Of a stretch of DNA of 53,273 nucleotides, positions 8,406 to 16,691 are shown piece by piece; the first letter of the stretch is position 1, and every line of letters starts with the position of its first letter. The notes under the pieces are model-generated. The model had not been told where the DNA came from. It searched no databases and worked only from the letters and a program-made list of their open reading frames with translations. The stretch is from Paraburkholderia bannensis NBRC 103871. GTDB taxonomy: Bacteria; Pseudomonadota; Gammaproteobacteria; Burkholderiales; Burkholderiaceae. Both the position numbers and the translations under genes were made by a program. The stretch spans positions 1 to 53,273 of the forward strand of contig NZ_BAYA01000042.1 in the NCBI RefSeq assembly GCF_000685015.1. The letters run 5' to 3'.

Positions 8406-8698
8406 CTGACCGCGTCGCAGTCGCGTCGTAGGCAGAAATCTTTCCACCAACTTTCGCGAGTACGTGATTCAGCGAGTTCGGCCGCCGCCCCGTCCGGGAA
8501 AGCGCGTATCAGTAACGACTACATGAAAGGCCGCTCTTCGGCTGCAACTGCCGTTCGAACGGCCATGTGCTCACCGTTGCGAACGTCCCATAGTGGCATC
8601 GCCCGAGACCGGTCATTTTGCTCGCGCTGATCGAGCCGCTGGAATTCCGGGAAGCCCTGCTGAGATGCGACGGGGCCGCCTCATTCCTCGCCGAGCCA
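8406..8698. other. Non-coding stretch after the nuclease-like gene
   Basis: No credible gene seen. It contains a GAACGGCC...GCGAACGT stretch (8535-8590) that resembles one before the nuclease-like gene (7130-7172); the match is short and degenerate. Confidence 0.4.
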
Positions 8699-8842
8699 CT
8701 AGGCCTGCGGTTGCGGCGCGTCGATCGAGTAGTCCTCCAGACGCTTGCCTACAAGCCAGCGCGGGCGTTTGCCCTTCCCAGACCACTTGCTGCCGGTGAC
8801 CGGATCGTAGTAATTTCGCGGGCAGCCGGGCGGCCCGGTCAT
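8699..8842 (-). CDS. H-NS C-terminal domain micro-gene or relic
   Basis: A 47-residue frame (ATG 8842 to TAG) encodes only the DNA-binding tail of an H-NS-family protein: YYDPVTGSKWSGKGKRPRWL followed by a GKRLEDYSID-like end. The upstream frame continues in register (KCGARWV before the Met) but meets a stop 15 codons earlier, so the N-terminal oligomerisation domain is missing. It is either a decayed H-NS gene or a tail-only peptide that might compete for DNA; decay is the simpler reading. No clear ribosome-binding site precedes the ATG. Confidence 0.6.
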   Translation of the reverse strand: MTGPPGCPRNYYDPVTGSKWSGKGKRPRWLVGKRLEDYSIDAPQPQA

Positions 8843-9037
8843 AACCCAGCGCGCGCCGCACTTCCTGTCCGCACCTGACGATCGCTACGCAGGCCGACAC
8901 GGTCACGCTTTTGAAGCAGACAGCGGATGGCTGGGCTTGCGTCGATTGCGCCAATGTCGCTGGCCGCCACTAGGTGCGATGGGTCAGGGCCGACCAACTG
9001 CCGTTATCGCCGTGACCCCAACGCGAGGAATTGGCAC

Positions 9038-10102
9038 TCAGGGCATCAGACGCAGCACTTCGCGCTCGGACGGACACACCTGATTGCGGCGTGACTCAAT
9101 GGGCTTGGGCGGATGCTGCTTGTCGGCGGGGTTATTCGTGTAATAGCGCAATTCTGTGACATCGGCGGGCAGCTTTGGCGACGCTGCCTTCGCGGATGAC
9201 GACCAGAGACCCACCCACAGGTGAGCGCTGGTGTCATAGATCACGACTGCCTTCATATCGCACGCGAGCCCCTGCACGAACGTATCGACGACAATCGTGC
9301 CCGGCGCGGTGGACTCCGAGGGACTCTCATTGACGGCTCCCGCCGTGGCGGCAAGCACATCGTAGTCGCTACCCAGCAGACTCCGAATCGCGCGGTCCTG
9401 TGCGCCGGTCTTGACAATACCTAACGTGACCAGATCAGGCTTTCGGTTAGGGGCGCGCGCCGCCCGCACATACGTACCGTCGTAAGTCACGCCCATGCCC
9501 GCGCCGCACGCAGAGAAGTCGCCTTGCTGCTCAATCTCGATGCGATTAACCGCGCGCCTGAAATTCAGCACGCAACGCTGCGAAGCATCGCCGCTGACGT
9601 AGTGCGCGACGCCGTTTGAATCGAATCGCGCCTTGCCGTCGAGTTCGCCTTGATTGGCACCCGCGCTCGCTTCGAGATGAAACCGCACCCCTTGGGCCGT
9701 TAAATCGCTCAGGCCGAGCTGCCCACCATATTGCCCGCTCGCGTCGACGCGCCACCATGTGCCCTGCCAATGAAACGGGCCAGCGCCATGCTCGAGCACC
9801 GTCACGCGCTCGTGATACGCGCCTTGCAGACAACTCGTATCGGAACACTGGTCACGCTTGCGCAGCCAGGCCCGCTGATCCGTGCGCCATGCATCGGCAT
9901 CACTACCGGCTGTATGCTGTCGGAAAAGCACGCTTATCTGTTCGTCCAGCTTCTGCAATTCAGGCGAAGCGCAAATCTGCCGATCGGTCGCCGAAACGGC
10001 CTTGCTGCAATCGAATGATGCAGCCGATGCCATGCCCGACACACCAAGCGCGACGATCAAGGAAATTGAATGCACTCGCGGAATACGGAATATCGAAGGC
10101 AT
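9038..10102 (-). CDS. Exported LprI-domain protein (DUF1311)
   Basis: Starting at ATG 10102 gives 354 residues with a clear signal peptide (hydrophobic residues about 12-25, cut near MASAAS). Next comes an LprI/DUF1311 domain (residues about 28-100): FDCSKAVSATDRQIC, then LDEQI, WLRKRDQCSDTSCLQGAYHERV, with the family's paired cysteines. A C-terminal domain (about 110-354) that I do not recognise follows. LprI-type proteins are periplasmic or cell-surface and some inhibit lysozyme. The frame stays open upstream to 10357 but that part is not signal-like, so I set the start at 10102. It probably followed the truncated gene at 10167-10505 in one operon. Confidence 0.75.
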   Translation of the reverse strand: MPSIFRIPRVHSISLIVALGVSGMASAASFDCSKAVSATDRQICASPELQKLDEQISVLFRQHTAGSDADAWRTDQRAWLRKRDQCSDTSCLQGAYHERVTVLEHGAGPFHWQGTWWRVDASGQYGGQLGLSDLTAQGVRFHLEASAGANQGELDGKARFDSNGVAHYVSGDASQRCVLNFRRAVNRIEIEQQGDFSACGAGMGVTYDGTYVRAARAPNRKPDLVTLGIVKTGAQDRAIRSLLGSDYDVLAATAGAVNESPSESTAPGTIVVDTFVQGLACDMKAVVIYDTSAHLWVGLWSSSAKAASPKLPADVTELRYYTNNPADKQHPPKPIESRRNQVCPSEREVLRLMP

Positions 10103-10166
10103 ATTGATCTGAATGCGAACACCGCTAGAAAGAATCCGGCGCGACTGCGCCCAAGGACGCGAAACG

Positions 10167-10505
10167 CTATCGGACATCGCGAACGGCAAAATACACGTGT
10201 CCGGTTTTTTCGTCCAGCATGTATCCACCATGGATATTCTGGAGCGACCCACTGCGACCCAAACCATCAAACTCAAACGCGACGCAGAAGTATCGCTGGC
10301 TGCTTTTTTGCGCCTCGCTCCAGATGGCCAGACCCGGATCGAAATCCGAAGGCGCAATGCTGTGGTTGTCTCCCACGGGCACAGCCTTCGAAAGTCGATA
10401 TATCTGACCGCGATAGATTAAAGCCGGAGCCGATTTGCTGAGCGCGTAGCCGGCATCCGAACGTCGATACGTGAACAGGTATTTCGCGTCGAACCCATGC
10501 TTGTA
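10167..10505 (-). pseudogene. 5'-truncated unidentified gene
   Basis: An open frame of about 112 codons reads like real protein (KYLFTYRRSDAGYALSKSA, ALIYRGQIYRLSKAV, IHGGYMLDEKTGHVYFAVRD) and ends at TAG 10167, 64 bases before the LprI-type gene. It is bounded upstream by a stop and has no plausible start before an internal GTG at 10382. The missing 5' end coincides with the mobile-element scar, so it looks cut off by rearrangement. Family not recognised. Confidence 0.5.
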
Positions 10506-10608
10506 TCAGTCCTTTGGAGACTCCTGAATCCAATGCGGCGTGGTGTGCCACGCCCGACGAGTCACTGATTAAAAGTTGCCTTCGCGCCGATTCAGTTGAT
10601 CCAGCGGT

Positions 10609-10731
10609 GAGCTGGCGCGCACGCCTAACTTCGTCGCCATGCAGGTACAGTGATGTGGTGGCGATCGAGGCGTGACGCAGGTTGTCGCGCACCATCACCA
10701 GTTGCGCGGCGCTCGACGAAGGTTTTGAGGT
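10609..10731 (-). pseudogene. Tyrosine recombinase C-terminal fragment
   Basis: The minus strand encodes RDNLRHASIATTSLYLH followed by GDEVRRARQL. This is the last part of a phage/transposon-type tyrosine recombinase, including the catalytic His region and the nucleophile Tyr (in SLYLH). About 15 codons upstream of this the frame loses similarity, close to the left end of the IS element. The rest of the gene is not seen on the other side of the IS, so only the tail survives. Confidence 0.7.
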
Positions 10732-10752
10732 CCGATAGACACAACTAATGAC

Positions 10753-10764
10753 ATGGTCCGCCCC
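10753..10764 (+). repeat. Left inverted repeat of the IS1111-type element
   Basis: ATGGTCCGCCCC, the exact reverse complement of the 12 bases at 12077-12088. Confidence 0.85.
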
Positions 10765-10816
10765 GCCTCACCGGGTGGGGTACTCTGACCGAGCTCACTC
10801 GTAACTGGAGACCATC

Positions 10817-11842
10817 ATGGATCATGCGACGCTCGTTGGGATTGATCTTGGCAAGCACAGTTTTCACGTCCACGGTCAGGACAGCAAGGGCAAGGCTGTA
10901 TTTCGGAGGAAACTGGGGCGCAAGCAACTGATCGAGTTCTTCGCGACCTATGCTACCTGCACCGTCGTCATGGAGGCGTGTGCCGGTTCTCACTACATGG
11001 CACGCAAGCTGGCCACGTTCGGTCACGAAGTCAGACTGATCTCACCGCAATTTGTGCGGCCATTCGTCAAGTCAAACAAGAACGACTTCGTCGATGCCGA
11101 AGCAATCTGCGAAGCCGCATCGCGTCCGGCCATGCGGTTTGTGACACCGAAGACCGAGTCGCAGCAAACACTTTCGGTACTACATCGCGTTCGTGAAACG
11201 ATGGTGCGGGATCGAACGAGAACGATCAACCAGATGCATGGTTTCCTGCTTGAGTTCGGCGTCAGCCTGCCGACCGGCAAGACCGGCGTTGTGCGACTGC
11301 CGGAGCTTCTCAGCTTCCACGCTTTGCCGCCCCGGCTTGTCGCTATCCTTGAGCGGCTGCACGAGCATTTCAAGTATCTCCAGCAGCAGATCACCGAGCT
11401 CGATCGCGAGCTGGCGCATCAGCTTGCCGATGACGACGTCGGGCAAAGACTGATGAGCATTCCCGGTATCGGGCCGATCACTGCAAGCGTACTTGCCTCA
11501 GAGATGGGCGACGGCAAGCAGTACAGATGCAGTCGCGATTTCGCGGCCTCGCTCGGTCTTGTTCCCCGCCAGTACAGTACGGGCGGTAGATCCAACCTTC
11601 TAGGAATCAGTCGGCGTGGCGACAAGAACATCCGAAGTCTCCTCGTCCAATGCGCCCGGGCCTACATGCGATGTCTGGAGAAGCGAACCGGTCATCTAGC
11701 GGACTGGACGCGTGCGCTTCTGACGCGGCGCCACTCGAACGTGGTGGCATGCGCGCTGGCTAACAAGCTGGCTCGCACCGCCTGGGCGATCGTTGCCCGT
11801 CATACCACCTTTGATTCAGGGCGTGCGACAGCGTCGGCTTGA
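10817..11842 (+). CDS. IS110-family transposase (DEDD type)
   Basis: 341 residues, usual length. The N-terminal RuvC-like DEDD domain is clear: GIDLGKHSFH (Asp near residue 9), VVMEACAGSHYMA with Glu near 52, KSNKNDFVDAEAICEA with the Asp pair near 93-97. The C-terminal transposase_20 domain has IPGIGPITASVLASEMGD, GLVPRQYSTGGRSNLLGISRRGD and RHSNVVACALANKLAR. The ATG follows a GGAG 8 bases upstream (CTGGAGACCATC). No frameshift or stop; the element is probably still active. Confidence 0.95.
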   Translation: MDHATLVGIDLGKHSFHVHGQDSKGKAVFRRKLGRKQLIEFFATYATCTVVMEACAGSHYMARKLATFGHEVRLISPQFVRPFVKSNKNDFVDAEAICEAASRPAMRFVTPKTESQQTLSVLHRVRETMVRDRTRTINQMHGFLLEFGVSLPTGKTGVVRLPELLSFHALPPRLVAILERLHEHFKYLQQQITELDRELAHQLADDDVGQRLMSIPGIGPITASVLASEMGDGKQYRCSRDFAASLGLVPRQYSTGGRSNLLGISRRGDKNIRSLLVQCARAYMRCLEKRTGHLADWTRALLTRRHSNVVACALANKLARTAWAIVARHTTFDSGRATASA

Positions 11843-12076
11843 ACGAACGCGGACTCTCCATCCTCTTCTCTGCTTTTGCGACGACTGAAACGTGATGACG
11901 TGAACGGCATACCGGCCTGTGGAACACCCCGGCAAGCAAAGAGGCTCTTGAAGCCGCACAACTTTATGGGGACCGCAGGCGCGAACTTCATCGTGGCGCG
12001 GGGAGCAGTCCCCACTTCGACGCCGGATAGATTTGAGCAAGCCAACACTGCATCAAGCGTCAGGGGTTGCAAAACT

Positions 12077-12088
12077 GGGGCGGACCAT
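12077..12088 (-). repeat. Right inverted repeat of the IS1111-type element
   Basis: GGGGCGGACCAT, the exact reverse complement of the left repeat; it lies about 235 bases beyond the transposase stop. Confidence 0.85.
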
Positions 12089-12366
12089 AGATTTGCTTGA
12101 ACTCGTTGCAAGCAATTTTGTATCCGATGGTCGTGGGAGCCGCGAGTATTCGGCCGTCTAGTGGTAACAAAATTCCTTGCGCCGACGGATGAGGCCTGCC
12201 GCCAGGTGCGGCTTAACTTCTCCCATCTGTGCTGTTCTTGCGTTGGTCTTTGCAGCCATGCCGCGGACTTGAACGGTTCGGTTCGCACAGGGGATATCGT
12301 ACACGGTACCCATTTTATCCGGCGTCCCAAGCGGGGCCGATTTATGGAGTCAGGAGCTTCCCGCTG

Positions 12367-12972
12367 TTAGCCGATGCCTCCGTCGTGTTTACTTGGCATC
12401 GCGTCGGCCACATCGTCGAGCGCTCCGGCGAGACAGGTCCTCAAAATTTCGTGTGCAAGCGGATCGTTCGCCGGCACCGCGCGCGCCATTACGACAGCGC
12501 CCACCGCTTTCGCAAGCAGGTTCAGAGCAAGGGCGCGCCGGGCGTCGCGGGACTGCGGCGCGTGGTCACCGAGCGCGGCATCGTAGCTCCTGATCATTCC
12601 CTTGATGCCTTCGCCAAATGCATCTCTCACTTCCTCCGTCTGACGCGCAGCGTCGCTACCCAATGCAGCGGTCGGACAAGACCCGCCAAGATCCTTCAGA
12701 TGCTCGTCCGACAAGTACTTGCTCAGAATTTTCTCGATGCCGTCGTCTGGTCCGACTTGTTCTCCACGGTGCCTGTAAGCGAAGTTCGCGGCCTTAACGG
12801 CCAACGCCTCCTTAGAAGGAAAATGGTTATAAAAGCCACCGTGCGTAAAGCCCGCGGTTTTCATCAACTCAGCTACGCCGACGCCGTCGAACCCTCGCTC
12901 TCGGAACAGACGCGCCGCAATCTCAACTACCCGATCATGATTTTCCTGTGCTTGCTCTTTGCTTATCTTCAT
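12367..12972 (-). CDS. TetR-family repressor (AcrR-like, TetR_C_33-type tail)
   Basis: From ATG 12972 the protein has 201 residues: an N-terminal HTH (residues about 10-55: VEIAARLFRERGFDGVGVAEL, then GFTHGGFYNHFPSKEAL) and an all-helical ligand domain with GGSCPTAALGSDAARQ, the pattern of a common proteobacterial TetR group that controls nearby hydrolases and reductases. The frame is open further up but an upstream start would add an unlikely tail. It lies 476 bp downstream of the alpha/beta hydrolase gene on the same strand and may bind the large inverted repeat at that gene's promoter. Confidence 0.9.
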   Translation of the reverse strand: MKISKEQAQENHDRVVEIAARLFRERGFDGVGVAELMKTAGFTHGGFYNHFPSKEALAVKAANFAYRHRGEQVGPDDGIEKILSKYLSDEHLKDLGGSCPTAALGSDAARQTEEVRDAFGEGIKGMIRSYDAALGDHAPQSRDARRALALNLLAKAVGAVVMARAVPANDPLAHEILRTCLAGALDDVADAMPSKHDGGIG

Positions 12973-13448
12973 CGCTTTTCCCTTTGTTTTCAGGATGAGT
13001 TCACCCCGCGCCGATATACACCGTAAATGCACCTTTTCCGAGCCTGAGACACGATCAAACTATTCATGTCGATCCGTGCCGCTGTAATCAACGGCCACAC
13101 CGGCTGTGTAGACCGCGACGGTGAGCTGTGTGTAGAGGGAATGGAGACATTATCGTCAGCGGTGGGTGACGCATTATTCGGTCGACATCGTATCGGTTCT
13201 ATACCTAAATCGGGGGGCTGCAGCCGCTGGGCGCGTTGACGTCCAGCGGCATGAGATAACACTGAAGCTGGTTGCGTTCGGGAAAGTCCAAGGACACCAT
13301 AAATCATGCTCATCGGATAGTCATCCCAAAGTATGGAAACGGAGCGATTAGTTCAGCCCTGCCAACGTCAGCCCACCTGTGGATCAGATGATGCCTGATC
13401 CGACTTTGTCCTAGTTCTACGCCCCCTCGACCGGAGCTCTAATCCGTA
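12973..13448. other. Non-coding region between TetR and hydrolase genes
   Basis: 476 bp without a convincing gene on either strand. It must hold the TetR promoter if TetR is not read through from the hydrolase gene. I see no strong hairpin or repeat. Confidence 0.5.
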
Positions 13449-14288
13449 TTACTCATCGAGGAACTGGATTGCATGCTTGAGAAAGCGCTCCGGGTATTGA
13501 AAGTGCGCGCCGTGACCGGCGTCCGGATACAGGATGACCTGTGCATTCGGAATATTCTGTCCAAGATAGAGGGAGTTGACCGTGGCGATCATAATGTCTT
13601 CGATGCCATTCACGACCAAGGTCGGCTGTTTCAGGGCATTCAGGTGGGCGTACGGCTTATCGCTGCCCACCGGCACCATGTAAGCCTGATACAGTTCCCA
13701 TTGGGCTTTGGCGACTTCGGGAGAAGTCGCCAGATCCTGGTCTTGGCGCAAGTGGCGACGTGCCCAGAATGCACGACCGGCCTGCTTTGCCTCTTCAGAG
13801 CGGCCAAAAAACAGGAACAGGAAATCGTCGACTCCCAATTCGGCCTTAGGAGCGACTTCGGCCATCTTGGGGTCAATCCACGGGTCGCCGCCACGCGGAC
13901 CGGTGCCGAGCAGTATCACCTTACGCACCAGTACGGGGTGGCGCAGCGCCAATTCCTGAGCCTGGAAGCCACCGATTGAGAAGCCGACCACATCGATCTT
14001 GGGAATTCCCAGTGCGCGTACGACCGACGCGATGTCATCCGCCATATCTTCAGCGCGATTACGCGGAGTACCCGACGAACTCGCTACGCCGCGGCCGTCG
14101 ATCAGGATTACTTCGCGGCCTTCTGCCAAGCCATCCGTCATGATTGGATCCCAATGGTCCATTCCGCCGCGATAGTGGATGATGAACACGAGCGGGATGC
14201 TGTTTTTCCTGCCCCAACGGCGATAGGCGTAGTTGACGCCGTCGACTTCGATGAACTGGGTGGGCGCGGTGGAATGCAAGTCAGACAC
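13449..14288 (-). CDS. Alpha/beta hydrolase (haloperoxidase/esterase-like)
   Basis: 279 residues. The fold's motifs are in order: an oxyanion-type IIHYRGGMDHWDP near residue 38, the nucleophile elbow GFSIGG near 105-110, the acid region NGIEDIMIA near 228 and the histidine DAGHGAHFQYPE near 260. The start is a GTG at 14288, seven bases after AAGGAG. It is cytoplasmic (no signal). A strong promoter covered by an inverted-repeat operator lies directly upstream, and a TetR gene lies downstream. The natural substrate is unknown, probably an ester or lactone. Confidence 0.88.
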   Translation of the reverse strand: MSDLHSTAPTQFIEVDGVNYAYRRWGRKNSIPLVFIIHYRGGMDHWDPIMTDGLAEGREVILIDGRGVASSSGTPRNRAEDMADDIASVVRALGIPKIDVVGFSIGGFQAQELALRHPVLVRKVILLGTGPRGGDPWIDPKMAEVAPKAELGVDDFLFLFFGRSEEAKQAGRAFWARRHLRQDQDLATSPEVAKAQWELYQAYMVPVGSDKPYAHLNALKQPTLVVNGIEDIMIATVNSLYLGQNIPNAQVILYPDAGHGAHFQYPERFLKHAIQFLDE

Positions 14289-14335
14289 GATTGAGCTCCT
14301 TCAGGAATGAATGGCCATGAGTACATGGCACAATG

Positions 14336-14380
14336 ATGACGATCATCATCGTTGAGTTGTATAATGATGATGATCGTCAT
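14336..14380. promoter_or_regulatory. Large inverted-repeat operator before the hydrolase gene
   Basis: ATGACGATCATCATC (14336-14350) and its exact reverse complement GATGATGATCGTCAT (14366-14380) are separated by 15 bp. One arm lies between the -35 and -10 elements of the hydrolase promoter and the other just downstream of the -10. Each arm is itself partly palindromic around ATCAT/ATGAT. This is the layout of a repressor site for two dimers; the adjacent TetR is the likely ligand-responsive repressor. Confidence 0.65.
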
Positions 14381-14389
14381 TGACGTCAA
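14361..14389 (-). promoter_or_regulatory. Sigma-70 promoter of the hydrolase gene
   Basis: On the minus strand TTGACG (14389-14384), a 17-bp spacer, then CATTAT (14366-14361), about 72 bp upstream of the GTG start. The spacer is one arm of the inverted-repeat operator. Confidence 0.6.
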
Positions 14390-14502
14390 GGTTTTTTTTG
14401 CGCATCGCTGAAAGGCACTTTTCGCGAGGGTTTATGGAGCCGGATGGGCGGTGCCGCGCCAGACCGCACGGCGATCTGTGAGCGGGGAGATTTACAAAGA
14501 TT

Positions 14503-14587
14503 GGCAGCGATCTTGACGTTCAAGGCGCTCGGCGGCGGCTGGGACCCGGCTTCGCCTCAGACGCCCACGTCGCTGTCCTTACGCTGA
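14503..14587 (+). pseudogene. Relic of an RND outer-membrane factor C-terminus
   Basis: The plus strand encodes AAILTFKALGGGWDPASP and a stop. This matches the last residues of NodT-type outer-membrane factors; the intact one at 30207-31709 in this window ends AAIATFKALGGGWNPDSLQP. Nothing upstream of the match continues the family, so only the tail is left. Confidence 0.55.
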
Positions 14588-14716
14588 CAACGTCGCCCAG
14601 TGCAGAAGGCAGCGACGAAATCTGCTCACATTCCGGGTTCGCGCAGACGGGTACCGCGCCATTTATGGCGAGTGACCGCCGCGACGGATACGTCCAGCAC
14701 ATAGCGACACTGATCA

Positions 14717-14752
14717 GTGTTTTCGCACCTCAAATGATGCGGGCCGAAAGAT
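14717..14752 (+). pseudogene. Relic of an AraC-type regulator C-terminus
   Basis: Thirty of 36 bases match the end of the AraC gene at 18618-19556, including the 15-base run TGCGGGCCGAAAGAT. The relic reads VFSHLK, stop, CGPKD, where the intact gene reads VFSRLEGCGPKDW. The relic stands upstream of catalase just as the intact gene stands upstream of the haloperoxidase. Confidence 0.5.
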
Positions 14753-14915
14753 GGCGCCAGCAGAACCCATAGCGTCCGGCATGCTTGGGCGTCGTTATCG
14801 ATGCATTGGCGCCTGCTCGATTTTTATCGGCACATAATTCGCCCGATTCCTCTGCCCTTCGCAAATCAGCGATTGCCTCTGGTTCACACAACCGCCCACG
14901 ATTCGTCCATTGAAT

Positions 14916-14935
14916 CGTTGTTTTATCCAAGATCG
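14916..14935 (+). promoter_or_regulatory. AraC-type operator candidate upstream of catalase
   Basis: CGTTGTTTTATCCAAGATCG matches the motif before the haloperoxidase gene (19639-19658) at 18 of 20 positions. It lies about 220 bp before the catalase ATG. I infer a binding site for the AraC protein encoded at 18618-19556. Confidence 0.55.
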
Positions 14936-15155
14936 GTCTGACACCCAACAGGTACGCTCTCTTCACATCGACAAGTCGATGCCTCCGCCCCTCATCTCGC
15001 ATTGATCGAGTGGCTATCGCAGCGCGGTGGCGGGCTTCGTCCGTCACGCCTGCAGAAAAAAACACACTGATTTGCCCATAAAGCCTCGCGCATCCACCAG
15101 CCCGGAACGCTACGGTGCTGCGCCGGTACCGCACAACCTTCCCTGGAGTCGTGGC

Positions 15156-16625
15156 ATGACAAATCGCAATACGTCTACGCGTCTTGATCACGCAACGGGT
15201 GCACCCGTTGTCGACAACCTGAACATCGAAACGGCCGGGCCGCGCGGTCCCGCGCTGCTGCAGGATATCTGGCTGATAGAGAAACTCGCTCATTTTGACC
15301 GCGAGGTCATTCCCGAACGGCGCATGCACGCCAAAGGGTCGGGTGCCCACGGCACCTTCACGGTGACGCACGACATCACACGCTATACCAAAGCCAAGCT
15401 CTTTTCGGAAATCGGCAAGACCACGCCGGTATTCCTGCGCTTTTCGACCGTGGCAGGCGAGCGCGGCGCCGCCGATGCCGAGCGCGACATCCGGGGCTTC
15501 GCGGTGAAGTTCTACACCGAAGAAGGAAACTGGGACATCGTGGGCAATAACACGCCCGTGTTCTTTTTCCGCGATCCGCTGCGCTTTCCCGATCTCAACC
15601 ATGCGATCAAACGCGACCCGCGCACGGGACTGCGCAGCGCGAACAGTAACTGGGACTTCTGGACGCTGTTGCCGGAAGCGCTGCATCAGGTCACGATCGT
15701 CATGAGCGATCGCGGCATTCCGCGCAGCTATCGCCACATGCACGGATTCGGCAGCCATACGTTCAGTCTTATCGATGCCGACAATCGCCGGACGTGGGTG
15801 AAGTTTCACCTTCGTACGCAGCAAGGCATCGAGAATCTGACCGATAGCGAGGCCGAACACCTCGTCGGAAAGGACCGTGAAACGCACGGCCGCGATCTTT
15901 ACGAGAGCATCGAGCGCGGCGAGTTTCCGCGCTGGACGCTCTTCATTCAGGTGATGACCGACGATGAAGCCAGGTCGCTGCCATTCAATCCGTTCGATCT
16001 CACCAAGGTCTGGCCGAAACGCGATTTCCCGTTGATCGAGGTTGGCGTCCTCGAATTGAACCGCAATCCCGGCAATTTTTTCGCCGAGGTCGAGCAGGCA
16101 GCCTTCTCGCCCGCGAATGTGGTGCCCGGCATTGGCTTCTCGCCGGACAAGATGCTGCAGGCGCGCCTTTTCTCTTACGGCGACACGCAACGGTATCGGC
16201 TCGGCGTGAACTTCAATCACATTCCCGTCAATGCGCCGAAGTGCCCCGTGCACAGCTACCACCGGGACGGCGCCATGCGCACCGACGACAACCTTGGCGG
16301 CACGCCCTCTTACTACCCGAACAGTGCCGGCGAATGGGAAGTGCGGCCCGAGCTTCACGAGCCGCCGCTGCGCATCGAAGGCGACGCCGCTCATTGGGAC
16401 CATCGCGTGGACGTGGATCACTTCGCTCAGCCGGGCGATCTGTTTCGTCTGATGAGCAAGGCGCAACAGCAAGTGCTGTTCGATAACACCGCTCGCCAGA
16501 TGGCCTCCGTTCAGGCGTCTATCCAGGAACGCCACATTCTCAATTGCTCGAAGGCTGACCCCCTGTATGGCGCGGGCGTTCGCGAGGCGCTGGCCCGACT
16601 CGCGGCGACGACTGAAACGAAATAG
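15156..16625 (+). CDS. Monofunctional haem catalase (small-subunit, clade 3)
   Basis: 489 residues from ATG 15156 (GGAG upstream); the frame is open back to 15027 but that part is unlike catalase. The distal His is H58 (ERRMHAKGSGAHG), the distal Asn is in NNTP near 131, and the proximal haem Tyr is Y341 in RLFSYGDTQRYRLG. Length and motifs fit small-subunit catalases, which remove hydrogen peroxide in the cytoplasm. It leads a plus-strand set with the HD-domain and SDR genes and has a putative AraC-type site upstream. The neighbouring haloperoxidase-like hydrolase suggests a shared peroxide theme. Confidence 0.96.
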   Translation: MTNRNTSTRLDHATGAPVVDNLNIETAGPRGPALLQDIWLIEKLAHFDREVIPERRMHAKGSGAHGTFTVTHDITRYTKAKLFSEIGKTTPVFLRFSTVAGERGAADAERDIRGFAVKFYTEEGNWDIVGNNTPVFFFRDPLRFPDLNHAIKRDPRTGLRSANSNWDFWTLLPEALHQVTIVMSDRGIPRSYRHMHGFGSHTFSLIDADNRRTWVKFHLRTQQGIENLTDSEAEHLVGKDRETHGRDLYESIERGEFPRWTLFIQVMTDDEARSLPFNPFDLTKVWPKRDFPLIEVGVLELNRNPGNFFAEVEQAAFSPANVVPGIGFSPDKMLQARLFSYGDTQRYRLGVNFNHIPVNAPKCPVHSYHRDGAMRTDDNLGGTPSYYPNSAGEWEVRPELHEPPLRIEGDAAHWDHRVDVDHFAQPGDLFRLMSKAQQQVLFDNTARQMASVQASIQERHILNCSKADPLYGAGVREALARLAATTETK

Positions 16626-16691
16626 CACGCCATTCGCGCGCGGCGTCTGCCTCGATGCCGACGCCCGCTCACCTCTCTATGGAGAAACGTC

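Larger units (their letters stand above)
10753..12088 (+). mobile_element. IS110-family insertion sequence, IS1111 type
   Basis: One DEDD transposase gene is framed by the 12-bp inverted repeats ATGGTCCGCCCC (left) and GGGGCGGACCAT (right). Subterminal repeats of this length and a long non-coding right end (about 245 bp) are hallmarks of the IS1111 subgroup, whose true tips extend a few bases beyond the repeats. The left end also has a CCCCGCC/GGGTGGGG-type hairpin. The element looks complete and sits against a tyrosine-recombinase remnant. Confidence 0.85.
14390..15155. other. Relic-bearing region upstream of catalase
   Basis: No intact gene. It carries two short relics listed separately (an efflux outer-membrane tail and an AraC tail) and a 20-bp motif shared with the haloperoxidase upstream region. 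A long open frame on the minus strand from 16628 to 14730 is the shadow of catalase. Confidence 0.6.

Noticed and set aside
7125..8595. Short GAACGGCC...GCGAACGT stretches on both sides of the nuclease-like gene
   Set aside because: The match is short and degenerate; without a genome-wide search I cannot call it a repeat family or attachment site.
12089..12366. Possible coding remnant right of the IS (frame around ILAAPTTIGYKIACNEF on the minus strand)
   Set aside because: Too short and without start or recognisable family; the right flank does not continue the recombinase cut on the left, so I could not tie it to a gene.
13033..13448. Small open frames between the TetR and hydrolase genes
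   Set aside because: No ribosome sites, no motifs, and overlapping frames on both strands of equal quality; treated as non-coding.
14730..16628. A 632-codon open frame on the minus strand opposite catalase
   Set aside because: It is the antisense shadow of a clearly assigned catalase; GC-rich third positions keep such frames open. Its translation is rich in Arg/His/Gly and has no family motif.
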